Notes: generated from the letters alone by a model not told the origin. Positions 48,401 to 60,358 are shown, numbered from the stretch's first letter. The stretch is DNA of 64,000 nt from Gymnothorax reevesii (GCA_029721435.1 CM056576.1:64251876-64315875), one strand, 5' to 3'. Numbers and translations: made by a program.

Positions 48401-48597
48401 TAGAATTTTCTCCTCTATAGAGTCAGATTCTTGATCAATCAAGGGAGTGTCAGTTACAATAGGGTAGGGGGCAACCTTATCCCCAGCAAAATCATTACTA
48501 AGAAGCAAATGAATGCCTTTGAAAGGAAGAGAAGACCTAACACCAACAGTAACAGGCCCAGAGACCAAGTCTGATTTGAGATTAACATTATGAAGAG
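45450..48597 (-). pseudogene. pol of the old Gmr1-like gypsy (protease end, integrase, RT, RNase H)
   Basis: Read on the minus strand from 48597, the order is the end of the protease region, integrase zinc finger (HxnH...CKSCHTC) and core (D in IIIDCVGPL, D in IQSDQGSN, E in GALERFH), then reverse transcriptase (YIDD near 46230) and RNase H (VDASDIGAG; DHNPLTF). Integrase therefore precedes reverse transcriptase, unlike standard Ty3/gypsy. In-frame TAA stops lie at 46444 and 46279 (minus-strand first base), both within reverse transcriptase. The frame continues to 45455, where the long-TIR element cuts it; the last codons resume at 40134-40108. Activity is lost. Confidence 0.9.
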
Positions 48598-49068
48598 TGT
48601 AATGTGAATATAGACCACTAGATGGCAGTATTTACCTTTTTTTTGTTAAGCTCAGACTGGAGTCATGTTTAGACATGTCCTGGACATGTCTGGGGCAAGT
48701 CTCAGAAAATTAAAAAAAATAAGTCTAAATGTGGGTGGGGTCTGCAAAAGAGTATATAAGGAAAAGAATTGAGACAGCAAAGTAGTAGGAGAAATTGCAA
48801 GAAGATGACCAAACCTGCCATTCTGTTCAAGACCTGTGACGTTTCTTTTGTGGATTTCTTTGCCTGTGTTTGAGCATTTTCATTATCCAGGACATCACCA
48901 AGCCACCCCACAAAAAGGGACCGTAAATATTTCTTTTTTTTTTCCTATTCAATCTTGGTCAGTTTAGTTAGTTGTTGTGTTTAATTAAATGTGTTTAAGT
49001 TTTTAAAACTGTGTCTGTCATCCCTTGCTGTTGTGTTATAAATGTAATAACAAATTGGGGCCATAACA
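48598..49068 (+). repeat. 5' LTR of the young gypsy element
   Basis: 471 bp, tgtaatgtg...ccataaca, with a TATA box (tatataa) at 48753-48759. It is 6 bp shorter than the 3' LTR owing to a gctgtt unit difference. Confidence 0.93.
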
Positions 49069-49186
49069 AATTGGGGGCTCAAGGTCCGGGATAGACCATT
49101 TTGTGAGTCATTTATTAAAAATCTAACATTTCAAATTGAAAAAATTGATTTTTTTTTAATTGAATACATATATATTGACAACAGCA

Positions 49187-52100
49187 ATGGATGATTTCTT
49201 GGCATCACCAACCGTAGGGGTTTTGAAGTCTTTTAAAAAGACAGAACTGCTAGAAATTTGCAGACATTTAGAGCTGACGGAGGTAAAACCAGCCATGCGA
49301 AAAGCAAGACTGGCGAGAGAGATTGTTGAATATTAAATTGATGATAATGTGTTTGCACCAGGAGATCTGGAACAGTTTCCAGTGGAAAATCCAAATTTAG
49401 AAATGGAACTTAAATTAAAACTGCTAGAGATTGAAAGGGAGGAAAGAGAAAAACAAAGAAAATTTGAGAGGGAGGAAAAAGAGAAAGAAAGAGAGGAAAG
49501 AGAAAAAGAAAAGGAGGAAAAAGAGAAAGAAAGAGAATTTGAGAGAGAGAAAGAGGAAAGAGCAGAAAGAGAGAGACAGAGACAGAGAGATTTTGAATTA
49601 GAGAAATTCGATAGAGAAGAAAGACTCCAAATGGAGCAACTAAAAATAAAAATAGCAACAGAAAATAAATTTCGGGCTAGCCAGGAGGTAAAACTGGTGC
49701 CTCCATTTTCAGAAAAGGATGTTGACAACTATTTCCAGTGTTTTGAAAAGGTAGCAAAGAGTTGCCAGTGGCCAAAGGAACACTGGCCTCTGATGTTGCA
49801 AACTGTCCTCAAGGGTAAAGCTCAACAAGCCTATTCGGCTTTGTCTGCAGATGATTCCTCTGATTATGAGGTTGTCAAAAAGGTTATTTTGAGAGCTTAT
49901 GAGTTGGTTCCAGAGGCTTACCGACAGAAATTCAGAGGTCTGAAGAAATCTGAAAATCAGACTTATGTTGAATTTGCTAATGAAAAGCAGGTTTGCTTTG
50001 AGCGCTGGTGTACTTCTATGGAGGTCAAGGATGATTTCAACTCACTAAAAGAGATGGTGTTAGTTGAAGAATTCAAGAACTGTGTTAAAGATGATGTTAA
50101 GACCTACCTTAATGAGAAGCAAGCACTGAACTTGCAATCAGCTGCCAAATTTGCAGATGAATATGTTCTTACACATAAGTCCAAATTTCAGTCTAGCAGT
50201 AATAATAGATGGTCCCAATTTCAGAAAAAGGGTTATGGTGATACCCAAGATTCCTCACCCAAAGACAAAGACAAATCTGGTGATGGTGCTCAAAAATCCA
50301 GTAACAGGTCTGATCAAAGTGTGAAAGCTGACAGTGACAAAAGTGGTCTAGTTTGCAGTTATTGCAAGAAATCTGGTCATGTTACAACTAACTGTTGGTT
50401 CCTTAAAGCTAAGAAAGAAAAAGAAAAGGATACCAAACCAAATGCCTTTGTGAAAACAAGGTTAGAAACCCCTGTAGTAGATAACCAATCTGCTAAATTG
50501 CCTGCTTCTTGTGGGGCTAAAAGGCCTGATACAGCTGACTTCGTGAGGGAGGAATTTCTTCCATTTGTGTCAGAGGGATTTGTGGCTCTGAATGAGCATA
50601 CTACTCCTGTCCCCATATATATCCTAAGGGATACCAGAGCTTCTCAGTCACTTTTGTTGATGGACTCCTTGGAGTTACGTGATGAGACCGCTTCAGGGGA
50701 TTTCATACTTGTACAAGGTATTGAAGGGAGGACTGTATCTGTACCCCTGCGCTCTATATTCTTGAAGTCAGATTTAGTTACAGGACAGGTAAAGGTGGGA
50801 CTTATGTCAAGTCTACCTATAAAGGGTGTTTCTCTGTTGCTAGGCAATGACCTGGCTGGGGGCAAAGTAGTTCCCCCTGTACATCTTACTTCACAGCCGA
50901 GCACTGAAAATGGGGATGAGGACCCATCTCTGTATCCTTCTTGCGCAGTGACTCGTGCTATGGCCAAGAAGGCTAAAGAAGATGATGTTGTGGTGCCGTC
51001 CAGTACATTGAATAGTCAGGACTCAGGTGGTTCGCCTCATGACTCTGATTGGCCTACTATGGTTTCTCCGTTTGAGGACTTATCAGATACTTTTATCAGT
51101 TCTCTATTCAGCCAGCCGGATGGGTCTGGTGATTCTGATGTGTCTGGAGACTTGTCTCTGTCCAGAAAGCGGTTGATTGAGGAGCAAACTAATGATCCTG
51201 AAATTGGTGTACTAAAGAGGAGAGCCCTTCCTGAAAAAGAAATAGATGCAGTTCCAGTTGGGTATTATCTCAAGGATGATGTGTTGATGCGGAAGTGGCG
51301 CCCTCCTGATATCCCTGCCAATGCAGATTGGGCAGTGGTCAGGCAAATTGTTGTTCCGAAGGTCTATAGGAATGAGATCTTAACAATGGCTCATAGTTTA
51401 CCTTTAGGAGGTCATCTTGGTGTTAACAAGACTGTTGATAAGATCATGAAACACTTCTTTTGGCCTGGGCTTCGGAAAGACGTTTCCAACTTTTGCAAAA
51501 CCTGTCACACTTGTCAGGTAGTTGGAAAACACCAGTTAGACCCACCTGTAGCTCCATTGCAGCCTATCCCAGCATTTGGGGAGCCATTCTCTAGGGTCAT
51601 TGTTGATTGCGTTGGTCCATTACCCAAGACTAGATCTGGAAATCAGTATTTGTTGACAATCATGTGTGCATCTACCAGATTCCCCGAAGCCATACCTCTA
51701 CGTAACATCAAGGCAACTGCAATCTCTAAGGCTTTGATAAAGTTCTTCACGTTGTTTGGTCTTCCCAGGGAAATTCAGTCAGACCAAGGTAGCAATTTCA
51801 CTTCAGGATTGTTTCAGCAGGTTGTGTATGAACTAGGTGCAAAACAGATTCTTTCTAGTGCCTATCATCAAGAAAGTCAGGGTGCCTTAGAGCGGTTTCA
51901 TTCCACTCTCAAGACAATGATGAGGACTTATTGTTATGACCATGAGAAAGACTGGGATGAAGGTGTTCATTTGCTGTTGTTTGCAGCTAGAGAAGCAGTG
52001 CAGGAGTCTACTGGATTCAGTCCATTTGAGCTAGTGTTTGGTCATGAAGTGAGAGGACCTTTGCTATTATTGAGTGAACAATGGCAAGAGGAAGAGCCGC

Positions 52101-53959
52101 ATATCAGTCTGTTAGACTATGTTAGCAAGTTCAAGGAAAGATTGCGTGCAGCTTGTGACCTAGCCAAAGAGAACTTGAAATCAAGTCAGGGAAAAATGAA
52201 AACTTGGTATGATCATAAGGCTAGAAGCCGTGAGTTTAAACCAGGAGACAAGGTCCTTGTGTTGTTTCCCTTGCAGTCCAATCCATTGCAGGCTAGATTT
52301 CATGGTCCTTATGAAATTCTGACAAAACTCAATGATCTCAATTACATTGTGAAGACTCCAGATAGGAGAAAACCAAAACAATTGTGTCATATTAACATGC
52401 TAAAGCCTTATCATGACAGAAATGCTAGGGTTGCAGCTGTCACTTCAGATTCTCCAATGGTCGAAACGTGTGAAGATGAGGGGGAGTTTCAAGATGATGA
52501 ACCAAGAATTAAAGCTGAAGTTCTTTCATGTAAATTGTCAAACACTGAAGTGTGGCAAAATCTTGATGTAAAACTCCAGCACTTAGAACCCTCACAGAGA
52601 GATCAGTTTGAAAGGTTGATCAAGAAATATGAGGATTTGTTTCCTGATGTTCCAAAGAGAGTTACTATAGCCTCTCATGATGTAGATGTTGGTGATGCCA
52701 AACCAATAAAACAGCATCCATACCGGATGAATCCTGAAAAGAGAAAGATTGCTGAGAAAAAGGTTGAGTACATGTTAAAACATGATATTATCAGACCCTC
52801 CAACTCCGATTGGAGTTCACCCTGTGTGCTAGTTCCAAAACCTGATGGAAGTACTAGATTCTGTACAGATTATCGCAAAGTCAATGCTGTAACTAGAACT
52901 GATGCGTTTCCAATACCTAGGATTGATGATTGTATTGATAGTGTAGGGCAAGCAAAGTTTCTGACCAAGATTGATTTATTGAAGGGTTATTGGTGTGTGC
53001 CTTTAACTGAGAGGGCCAAGAGCATCTCTGCTTTTGCCACACCATCTGGATTGTACCAGTATGAAGTCCTACCCTTTGGCATGAAAAATGCCCCAGCCAC
53101 GTTCCAAAGGATGATACAGTCTACAATCGCCGGATTGCCACACACGGGTGCGTACATCGATGACCTGATCACATGGAGTGACTCCTGGGAAGAACATCTA
53201 AAAGATGTAGAGACGTTGTTCCAGCGCCTGACCCAGGCTAACCTGACTGTTAACCTGAACAAGAGTGACTTTGGTTGTGCTACTGTCACCTATCTTGGCT
53301 ACGTCATAGGCCAGGGTAAGGTGGCACCCATAAATGCTAAAGTCCAAGCCATCATGGACTTTCCAGTTCCTGACAACAAAAAAGCTTTGCGCCGCTTCCT
53401 TGGAATGATCGGGTACTACCACAAGTTCTGCAAGAACTTTGCTGAGATTGCTCTCAGTCTAACTAACCAACTGAAGAAAGGCGTAAAGTTCACCTGGGAT
53501 GATGCACGCCAGAGAGCCTTCGATCGCCTGAAGTCTCTGCTGTGTCACTTCCCCGTGCTCAAATCTCCTGACTTCAACAAACCGTTCTCCATCGCGGTCG
53601 ATGCTAGCGACCAAGCTTGTGGATCTGTGCTCCTACAGAGAAGTGACTCTGATGACATTGAGCATCCCGTGGCATACTTCTCCAGGAAGTTCAATCGCCA
53701 CCAAAGGAACTATTCCACAATAGAGAAGGAACTGTTGGCTCTGGTCCTTTCTTTACAACACTTTGAGGTTTATGTTTGTACAGGACAAAAGCCAATGATT
53801 GTGTACACTGACCACAATCCGTTAACGTTTTTGAGTAAGATGAAAAACAAGAATCGGAGATTGTTGAATTGGAGTTTGATTTTACAGGAGTTTGACTTGG
53901 AAATTAAGCATGTGAAGGGTACAGACAATGTAATTGCTGATTGCTTATCCCGTGTTTGA
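49187..53959 (+). CDS. gag-pol polyprotein of the young Gmr1-like gypsy, with domain order PR-IN-RT-RH
   Basis: The first in-frame ATG is at 49187, but TAA at 49334-49336 interrupts after 49 codons. The frame is then open from 49337 to 53959 with no good ATG until about 49403. Counting from 49349: a highly charged E/R/K coiled-coil region (about 20-110), capsid-like gag (110-290), a CCHC zinc knuckle CSYCKKSGHVTTNC (about 335-348) and a retropepsin motif at 428-430 reading DTR instead of DTG. Integrase follows with HHCC finger (about 681-720) and catalytic D752, D812, E848. Then come reverse transcriptase with YIDD (1269-1272) and RNase H (D near 1418, E near 1458, D near 1487). Integrase before reverse transcriptase is the Gmr1 arrangement. 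The early stop and protease substitution suggest it is not autonomous despite the long frame. Confidence 0.93.
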
Positions 53960-54092
53960 ATGTGTATATATATATAATGTGTTTGAATATTGTATGATAT
54001 GTATATATAGACAAGTGTTCACTTAACCATTTTGTATTGAAAAGAAAAATTTTGCCTTTATGAGTCAAAATTTTTCCCTTTTGGAATGGAGG

Positions 54093-54569
54093 TGTAATGT
54101 GAATATAGACCACTAGATGGCAGTATTTACCTTTTTTTTGTTAAGCTCAGACTGGAGTCATGTTTAGACATGTCCTGGACATGTCTGGGGCAAGTCTCAG
54201 AAAATTAAAAAAAATAGGTCTAAATGTGGGTGGGGTCTGCAAAAGAGTATATAAGGAAAAGAATTGAGACAGTAAAGTAGTAGGAGAAATTGCAAGAAGA
54301 TGACCAAACCTGCCATTCTGTTCAAGACCTGTGACGTTTCTTTTGTGGATTTCTTTGCCTGTGTTTGAGCATTTTCATTATCCAGGACATCACCAAGCCA
54401 CCCCACAAAAAGGGACCGTAAATATTTCTTTTTTTTTTCCTATTCAATCTTGGTCAGTTTAGTTAGTTGTTGTGTTTAATTAAATGTGTTTAAGTTTTTA
54501 AAACTGTGTCTGTCATCCCTTGCTGTTGCTGTTGTGTTATAAATGTAATAACAAATTGGGGCCATAACA
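54093..54569 (+). repeat. 3' LTR of the young gypsy element
   Basis: 477 bp, near-identical to 48598-49068; TATA box at 54248-54254. The preceding region (53960-54092) is a short AT-rich untranslated stretch with (TA)n. Confidence 0.93.
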
Positions 54570-56126
54570 AGAGGTACACATGTAAAACCACATTCTACTC
54601 CTTGAATAAGGACATTAGCCTGAGTAGACGATTTGTCCGAAAAAGGCAGAATATCTGCAAGAATAAGAGATTGGGAAGACCCAGTATCCCTTAGAATTCG
54701 AACAGGAGCAGATGAGGAAAAATCATGTGAAAGTGAGACCAAACCATTGGTGATGAATGGCTCAAACCCCTCCATAACAGAATCAGACACAGAAGGTAGA
54801 AGATCAGGTGAACTGACCATTGATACAAGAGATTCTCTCTTTGTGAAAGCAGTTGGCTTGGTTTCTTCTCGTTGTTGTTTTTTCTTGAGAGCATAACATT
54901 CAGAAATAAGGTGACCTTGCTTTTTGCAGTATTGGCAAGACACAGAGGGTAAAGAATCAGAGGATTGCTTCTCACTGGAAGGTTTCCTCTCAGAAGTGGC
55001 CTTAGAATCATTAGAAGTGTTATTAGAGGAAATCTTGGACTGAAACTTGCTTTGAAATTTTGAAAAAGTGGATTTTTGGACCAAAGAAGACTTGTGAGTT
55101 AATGCATAACTATCAGCTAGGGTAGAAACATCTTGCAAAGTATTGGCTTGTTTTTCTTCAAGGAAAATCTTAATATCAGGCTGGACATACCTTTTAAATT
55201 CCTCAACCAGAATAAGTTGCCTCATTCTCTCAAAATCTTTCTCAAATTTCATGGAATTACACCACTGATCAAACAACTGTTCCTTTAACCTGCCAAATTC
55301 AACATGAGTTTGACTGGCTTCCTTGCGAGAATTCCTAAATTTTTGCCTGTAAGCCTTGGGGACCAATTCGTAACCCTTCAGAATGGCAGATTTTACAAAA
55401 TTATAATCAGCACACTGTTGGACAGATAACTGGTTATAGATTTTTCTAGCTTTACCAGTAAGAACACTTTGTAACATCATTGTCCAATACTCTTTTGGTC
55501 ATTTCAAATTTTCAGCAATTTTTTCAAAATGGGTAAAGTATTAGTCAACATCATTTTCTAAGAAAGGAGGAACAAGTCTGATATGCTTAACCACATCAAA
55601 ATGATCAGAAAGTCCAGAAGATTTTGAAACAGTACCTGCTTTTATTTTCTTCATTTCCAATTCGAACTGCATCCTTTTTTCTTCTATTTCTAGTTGTTTC
55701 TCCAACCTTCTTTCTTCCATTTCTTTCTCCATCCTTCTTTCCTCCAGTTCTCTCTCCTTCTCCCTCTTCAACCTTCTTTCTTCCATTTCTTTCAGGCGCA
55801 GCTGAAATTCAAGTCTTTGCCAGCGTTGCAGGCACTTCCACAGCTTTAATTAATTCTGCTGCTTCTTCCCCAAAGATATCTTCATCGATGAAATGTTGTA
55901 CCAAAAGGTTGAATATTTCTTGTTTCTTCATTGATGACTTCACATCAGATAATCCAGGGGTTGAGGCTATTTGCAGCAAGTCCTTCTTCTTTGCCAGCAC
56001 AATTAATTCCTGGGTTGGAGTTTTCAAAAAACTTTCCACATCAAAGGTCACGTTTGCTGGTTTTTCAAGTCACAAGATTTAATATAAAAATCTTTGGTGA
56101 ATCCAATCTCGGTGAAACCTCCAATT
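54570..56126 (-). pseudogene. gag and protease start of the old Gmr1-like gypsy
   Basis: On the minus strand, 56051-55809 encodes a lysine-rich, SAP-like N-terminal region. After a frameshift near 55810 a charged E/R/K coiled coil follows (55786-55600), then capsid-like gag, broken by stops near 55541 and 55510. From 55480 a 334-codon frame carries the rest of capsid, a CCHC knuckle (CQYCKKQGHLISEC, near 54930) and a retropepsin motif that is still DTGSS (near 54700). The young gypsy inserted just downstream. The 5' untranslated part (56052-56126) begins with aattggaggtttcaccgag, a likely primer-binding region of unassigned tRNA. Confidence 0.88.
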
Positions 56127-56580
56127 TGTTATGACTTGAAAAAATCACAACAAAGAAAACCAGAAAGTACAACTAAAACAAATTTATTGTTCACAAAAAA
56201 AAGTTGTGCAAAAAAATATATCCACTATTCAATTCTCTAATAACACTCAAATGCCACTATTTAACTGTTGCCAAAACAAAACTCTGTTTCTGCTCCGCTC
56301 TATTCTGCTGTCTGCTCAAAATCACAGCATTTATATAGACTAGCAACCTTCTAGAAAGATCCACAGGATTCTAGGGAAATCCCGCCCCCTCCAAGCAGGA
56401 AAGTGCCAGAAGCTTCTAGAAATCACTCGTCTTTTCTTAATGATTTTACAGACACACCACCTGAGGGTGCCAAATGAACAAAATAAATATAGCTGACCAG
56501 CAAGGCAGCAAAACAGCATGTAACAAATCTTCATTTACAAATGAAATAAAATGCAGTCCAAAAAATTATCATACATAACA
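56127..56580 (-). repeat. 5' LTR of the old gypsy element
   Basis: 454 bp, tgttatgtatgat...caagtcataaca on the minus strand; carries an extra segment near 56186-56200 relative to the 3' LTR. Confidence 0.9.
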
Positions 56581-56584
56581 ACGG

Positions 56585-56958
56585 TATGTGCGCGGGCTCT
56601 CTCTAGTGGTACGCAGAGAAATCCCCAAAATAACCCTGGCCATTTTATTTTTGCTGGCAAAAGAGAATTATGACGGGGAAAACGACCCAAATAGCAAGCA
56701 ACTCCGCTCCGGATATGCCCCGGCACTTTGCCGTACTACACATGCAAGGTTTCCCGCAGAAAATCGGTAAGTCAGGGTGGTGATCGGGGGGTTAAAGTGC
56801 AATAACAAAGTGACAAAGTCAACAGTCTTGTAACTTTATTACAAAGCTTTTATAATGAAACACTTGCTTGTATACAGCGTATTTTTGCCTTACTGTAAAA
56901 TTAACAAGGTCAAATAAATGCTACATGCATGAACACAGACAAAAAATTTCCGTACAGA
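56585..56958. other. Unassigned sequence right of the gypsy nest
   Basis: Continuation of the interrupted stretch that ends at 39471. Partly open on the plus strand to about 56770, ending near a ggtaagtca donor-like site, but no family is recognisable. Confidence 0.35.
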
Positions 56959-57222
56959 AAAATAATTCAATTAGGTCTATGCACAGTCACTTGGCGACGG
57001 CATTTCAGAACTCTCTAGTGAATGAAGGTAATTTTTATGACAAGTACGTGGTTTCGTCCGTTTACATTTTCCAATTGGACAGCTGTCTATTTTTTACAGT
57101 GAGTTGAGTGACCGTGCTGGAAAAACAGTTGTGTGTACTTGTCGCCGAAATTACCTTCATTCACTGAAGAGTTCTGAAATGCCATTGCCGAGTGCCAGTG
57201 CATAGACCTAATTGAATTATTT
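56959..57222. mobile_element. MITE-like inverted repeat
   Basis: Arms at about 56959-57044 and 57138-57222 are imperfect reverse complements; for example aattcaattaggtctatgca is mirrored by tgcatagacctaattgaatt. They enclose a loop of about 90 bp. No coding capacity; flanking duplication unclear. Confidence 0.7.
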
Positions 57223-58236
57223 TTTTGGACTGAATGTAGCTCATTATTTTGCTGCTTTTAGATCGCATGTGGGAGAGATGCCGTGTCTTTAATAGCCACT
57301 TGATTATTCTTGAATTGGAAAACGTTTTAATGAAGGAAAACCATCTAGAATTAGCCAGGACTAATTATTTTCAATAAAGGGAGGGACATTAGCGCCAGAA
57401 TTTTCAGGTCAAACGATGCGCCTGCCGGGCACTACGAGGACTTCGGTAGGGAACATATCCGAAAGCGAAATCCAAACATAAACACAAGCGACCGGTCCAT
57501 GCGAGTACATCGTCTTATAATAACGATGTAAGTGCTCCACAATCTGCAAAATCACAAGTATACTAGCTCGTCTGCTGCAGAGGTCCAATAGTCAATGTAT
57601 TAGCCTTGGCTTCGGTGACTAATACTGCAGATCGGAGAGCAAATTTTGTGATATCAGACTGTTTCCATGACCAGTTTTTTATTTTGCTATTTAGATTTTG
57701 TGTATTTAGAATGGTATTAAATGGAAACGCACACAGAGAATGAAGACGATGTCCGACATTCTTAACGCCAAAAACACAGTCTGCTTCATGACCAAAGACT
57801 GTTGTGACACAGACTCCTATTTGACGCATTGCGCTGATAAGAGAATGGTCGTTGCTGGAGTACTTTGGGGGGGAGTTACCAGTTAGTCTCTGAATCAGTA
57901 TTTTTGAACATTTGCTGCAATCTACGAAATACAATTCTACTGACCGCTGGTCAATTATCGGTACCCCAAAGAAAACAGACTATCTATAAAAACCGCAGCC
58001 TTTCTCATCTTTATCGTAACTCAAATGGAAATAAATCATCTTGCAATCGGACCAACCAGTCACAGATGTCATATATGCTACGTGAATAATCATGTACAAG
58101 ACGGACTTCAGATCAGAGTGAAAGAGAGCATCCAATCTAATCAATCAGGATAGAAGGTTTGTGACTGATGTTGAAATAAGGCTGCTAAATAAAACCATTT
58201 GCCACTGGACGTATGCGTCAATAGCTCCTATCAACA
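57223..58236. other. Region without a supported gene
   Basis: A 123-codon minus-strand ORF at 57563-57934 has no recognisable domain and no support beyond being open. No repeat ends were found. Confidence 0.35.
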
Positions 58237-58247
58237 TCAATCTCTTA

Positions 58248-60347
58248 TTATTTCTTTCTTTTTTTTAATCCCTCCACCACCCCTCCATCTTTGGGGGTCT
58301 ACTGAATTCAATCAATTACAATAAATTTCTCAAAGACCCCACACCCACCCTTTGACTCCCATCACAGCACCCTAAACCCATATATACAGATGATACAGTG
58401 AAAGGACAATGACATAAATTAGAATGTAAACATACACAAAGATGAATAAATTGAAATGAGAATTAACAACATAACTACACAATACCTACATTAATCATAA
58501 TTATATATGTATATATTTTGTATATACATACATACACATACATACAAATACACATATATATATATATATATCTCCATACATACACATACATACATACGTT
58601 CCCATACACACACACATACATAAAAACATGCTTTAGCAAATATAGTCATACAACCATATCATATATTAATGTACTCATACAATTACTTATTTTCATTCCC
58701 ATCCTTCTGCTACTCTCAGCGCCCTCAATCTATCCTTATACACACTTAACCTACTGTTTTCTTGTGCCACTATACATTCAATTTCACTGTGATGTTTTAC
58801 AAAGAGTTTGAATCTCTCTGTCCTCAAAGCGTCCACAGATTTTGATTTAAAGATGAAAATTTTGCCAATAGGTATTATAATATTGACTATTTTTCCAGAG
58901 TCATTTTTTAGACTTTTTAGAAGAATGGTGGACAAATCCAGAGTAAAATTACTTGAATATAAAGCCAGCCACCTCTGAACCCCTGTCCAAAACAGAACTA
59001 CACAGGGGCAGTACCAAAATAAATGTTCCACTGACTCAACCTCTTCGCCACAAAATCTACACAAGTGAGACTCCTCAATTCCCCAAATATGAAGCATCTT
59101 TTGAGTGGCCAAAAATGTATATATTAATTTAAACTGAAAAAATCTTATTGACGAATCTATAGTTGTTTTGTAAATTAAATTGAAGACCTGGTTCCATGGA
59201 ATTGGAAAATCTAGCATATATTCCCAAGAATCTAGAATATTGTGAGGATTGGCTCTCAGGTTTCTTGATTCAAGGTGAAACTTGTATATCATTCCATTTA
59301 TGCTGGTTTTTTCAATCCACTGAAAGTTTTTCATAAATGGTCGACAGACAAGCTCCTTGTTACTTCCTTTAACAATTCTTCTCCATGTTAGCGGTATGGC
59401 CGCAATGAGTTGATTGAACTTTTGTAGAGGGCAAACCTTGCCATAAATGTCAATAAACTCTTCATAAGACATTAATTTACCTTCATTATTTACAAGATCA
59501 TTTATAAAAATAATGCCAGAATCAAACATATTTTTCCAAAAAATTAATTTCTTACCAATCAAGATGTTAGAATTGAACCATATGATTTGTTGCAAAATTT
59601 CCTCTGTATTTTCTGGAGGATAGAATTGGAATTGCAGCCAACTTTGTATGGCTTCCATTAAAAACGGGGAAAGATCAACGGCCAGTTCCTCATTGAATTG
59701 TGAGAACTGGGGGCATTTAATCTGTAGAAAGGGAAACAGTCCCTTTTTAAAAATCGGGTGTACATTGTGTAATAGTCTCCGGGAAAACCATCTAGGGTTT
59801 TTAAAAAACTTTGGAATCAGGGAGGCTTTGAGTGAGAGATTCCAAGCTCATAAATTTAACAGTTTTAGGCCACCTGATTCATATTCTTTGTAAAGGTACA
59901 CACACTTAACTTTATCTGGTTTACCCCTCCATATAAATTTGAAATTTTTTTTCTCATATTGTTTGAAAAATGATTCCCTTGGTGAAGATAATGTCATAAA
60001 CAAGTATGGAAATTGAGACACAACTAAGGAATTAATCAAGGTGATTTTACCATAAATTGTTAAATATTTCCCTCCCCATGGCTGCAGAATTTTGTCTATT
60101 TCATCAAGTTTTTTATTGAAGTTAACTTCTGAGAGATTATCCATATTTTCAGGAACATGAATGCCAAGAATATCAACTGATCCATTCTTCCAATTTATGG
60201 GTAAATTACACTGTAAAGTAAATGTTGTGTTTTTCAGAGAACCGATCCTGAGTATTGTGCATTTGTCATAACTTGGCTTCAAGCCTGACAAACAGGAAAA
60301 ACAATCCAGGTCCTGTGTTAGGCTTTGCAAGGATAAGGACTGAGGTG
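58248..60347 (-). pseudogene. 5'-truncated L1-like LINE ORF2 end
   Basis: On the minus strand a single frame runs from 60351 to 58693, broken only by TGA at 59850-59848. The upstream part (LSGLKPSYDKCTILRIGS; WGGKYLTIYGKITLINSLV; KFIWRGKPDKVK) is the region after the reverse transcriptase palm of L1-type LINEs. The downstream part has a zinc-finger CRFCGEE...EHLFWYCP typical of RVT-associated zinc ribbons. The 3' untranslated region contains a TA/TACA microsatellite (58500-58625) and ends in an A-rich tail. An 11-bp duplication, tcaatctctta, lies at 58237-58247 and 60348-60358. The catalytic reverse transcriptase and endonuclease are missing. Confidence 0.88.
58500..58625. repeat. (TA)n/(TACA)n microsatellite
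   Basis: Interrupted tatata, catacata and cacacaca runs within the 3' untranslated end of the minus-strand L1-like LINE. Confidence 0.85.
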
Positions 60348-60358
60348 TCAATCTCTTA

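Larger units (their letters stand above)
48598..54569 (+). mobile_element. Gmr1-like Ty3/gypsy LTR retrotransposon, young copy, plus strand
   Basis: A 5972-bp element with LTRs at 48598-49068 and 54093-54569, TG...CA ends and a 4-bp duplication agag (48594-48597; 54570-54573). It cuts the protease region of the minus-strand gypsy. The two LTRs differ by only two substitutions and one 6-bp indel, so the insertion is recent. A primer-binding-like ttgggggctc...gtccgggat follows the 5' LTR at 49070, resembling the 3' end of tRNA-Pro with an inserted base or two. A purine-rich ggaatggagg precedes the 3' LTR. One long gag-pol frame lies between. Confidence 0.95.
39472..56580 (-). mobile_element. 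Gmr1-like Ty3/gypsy LTR retrotransposon, old copy, minus strand, invaded twice
   Basis: LTRs at 39472-39910 (3') and 56127-56580 (5') are flanked by a 4-bp duplication acgg (39468-39471 and 56581-56584). A polypurine tract, aaagaggggagg on the minus strand, abuts the 3' LTR at 39911-39922. Without its two insertions (40135-45449 and 48598-54569) the element is about 5.8 kb, close to the 6.0 kb of the related younger copy nested inside it. The LTRs differ by a roughly 15-18-bp indel and about a dozen substitutions, and gag and pol carry several stops. It is therefore inactive and older than its passengers. Confidence 0.92.

Noticed and set aside
49333..49728. 131-codon Ser/Leu/Phe-rich minus-strand ORF
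   Set aside because: It is the antisense of the charged E/R/K coiled-coil region of gag; GA-rich codons read backwards give this composition.
57563..57934. 123-codon minus-strand ORF as a gene
   Set aside because: No recognisable domain, no promoter or splice context, and length is not exceptional for chance in 64 kb.
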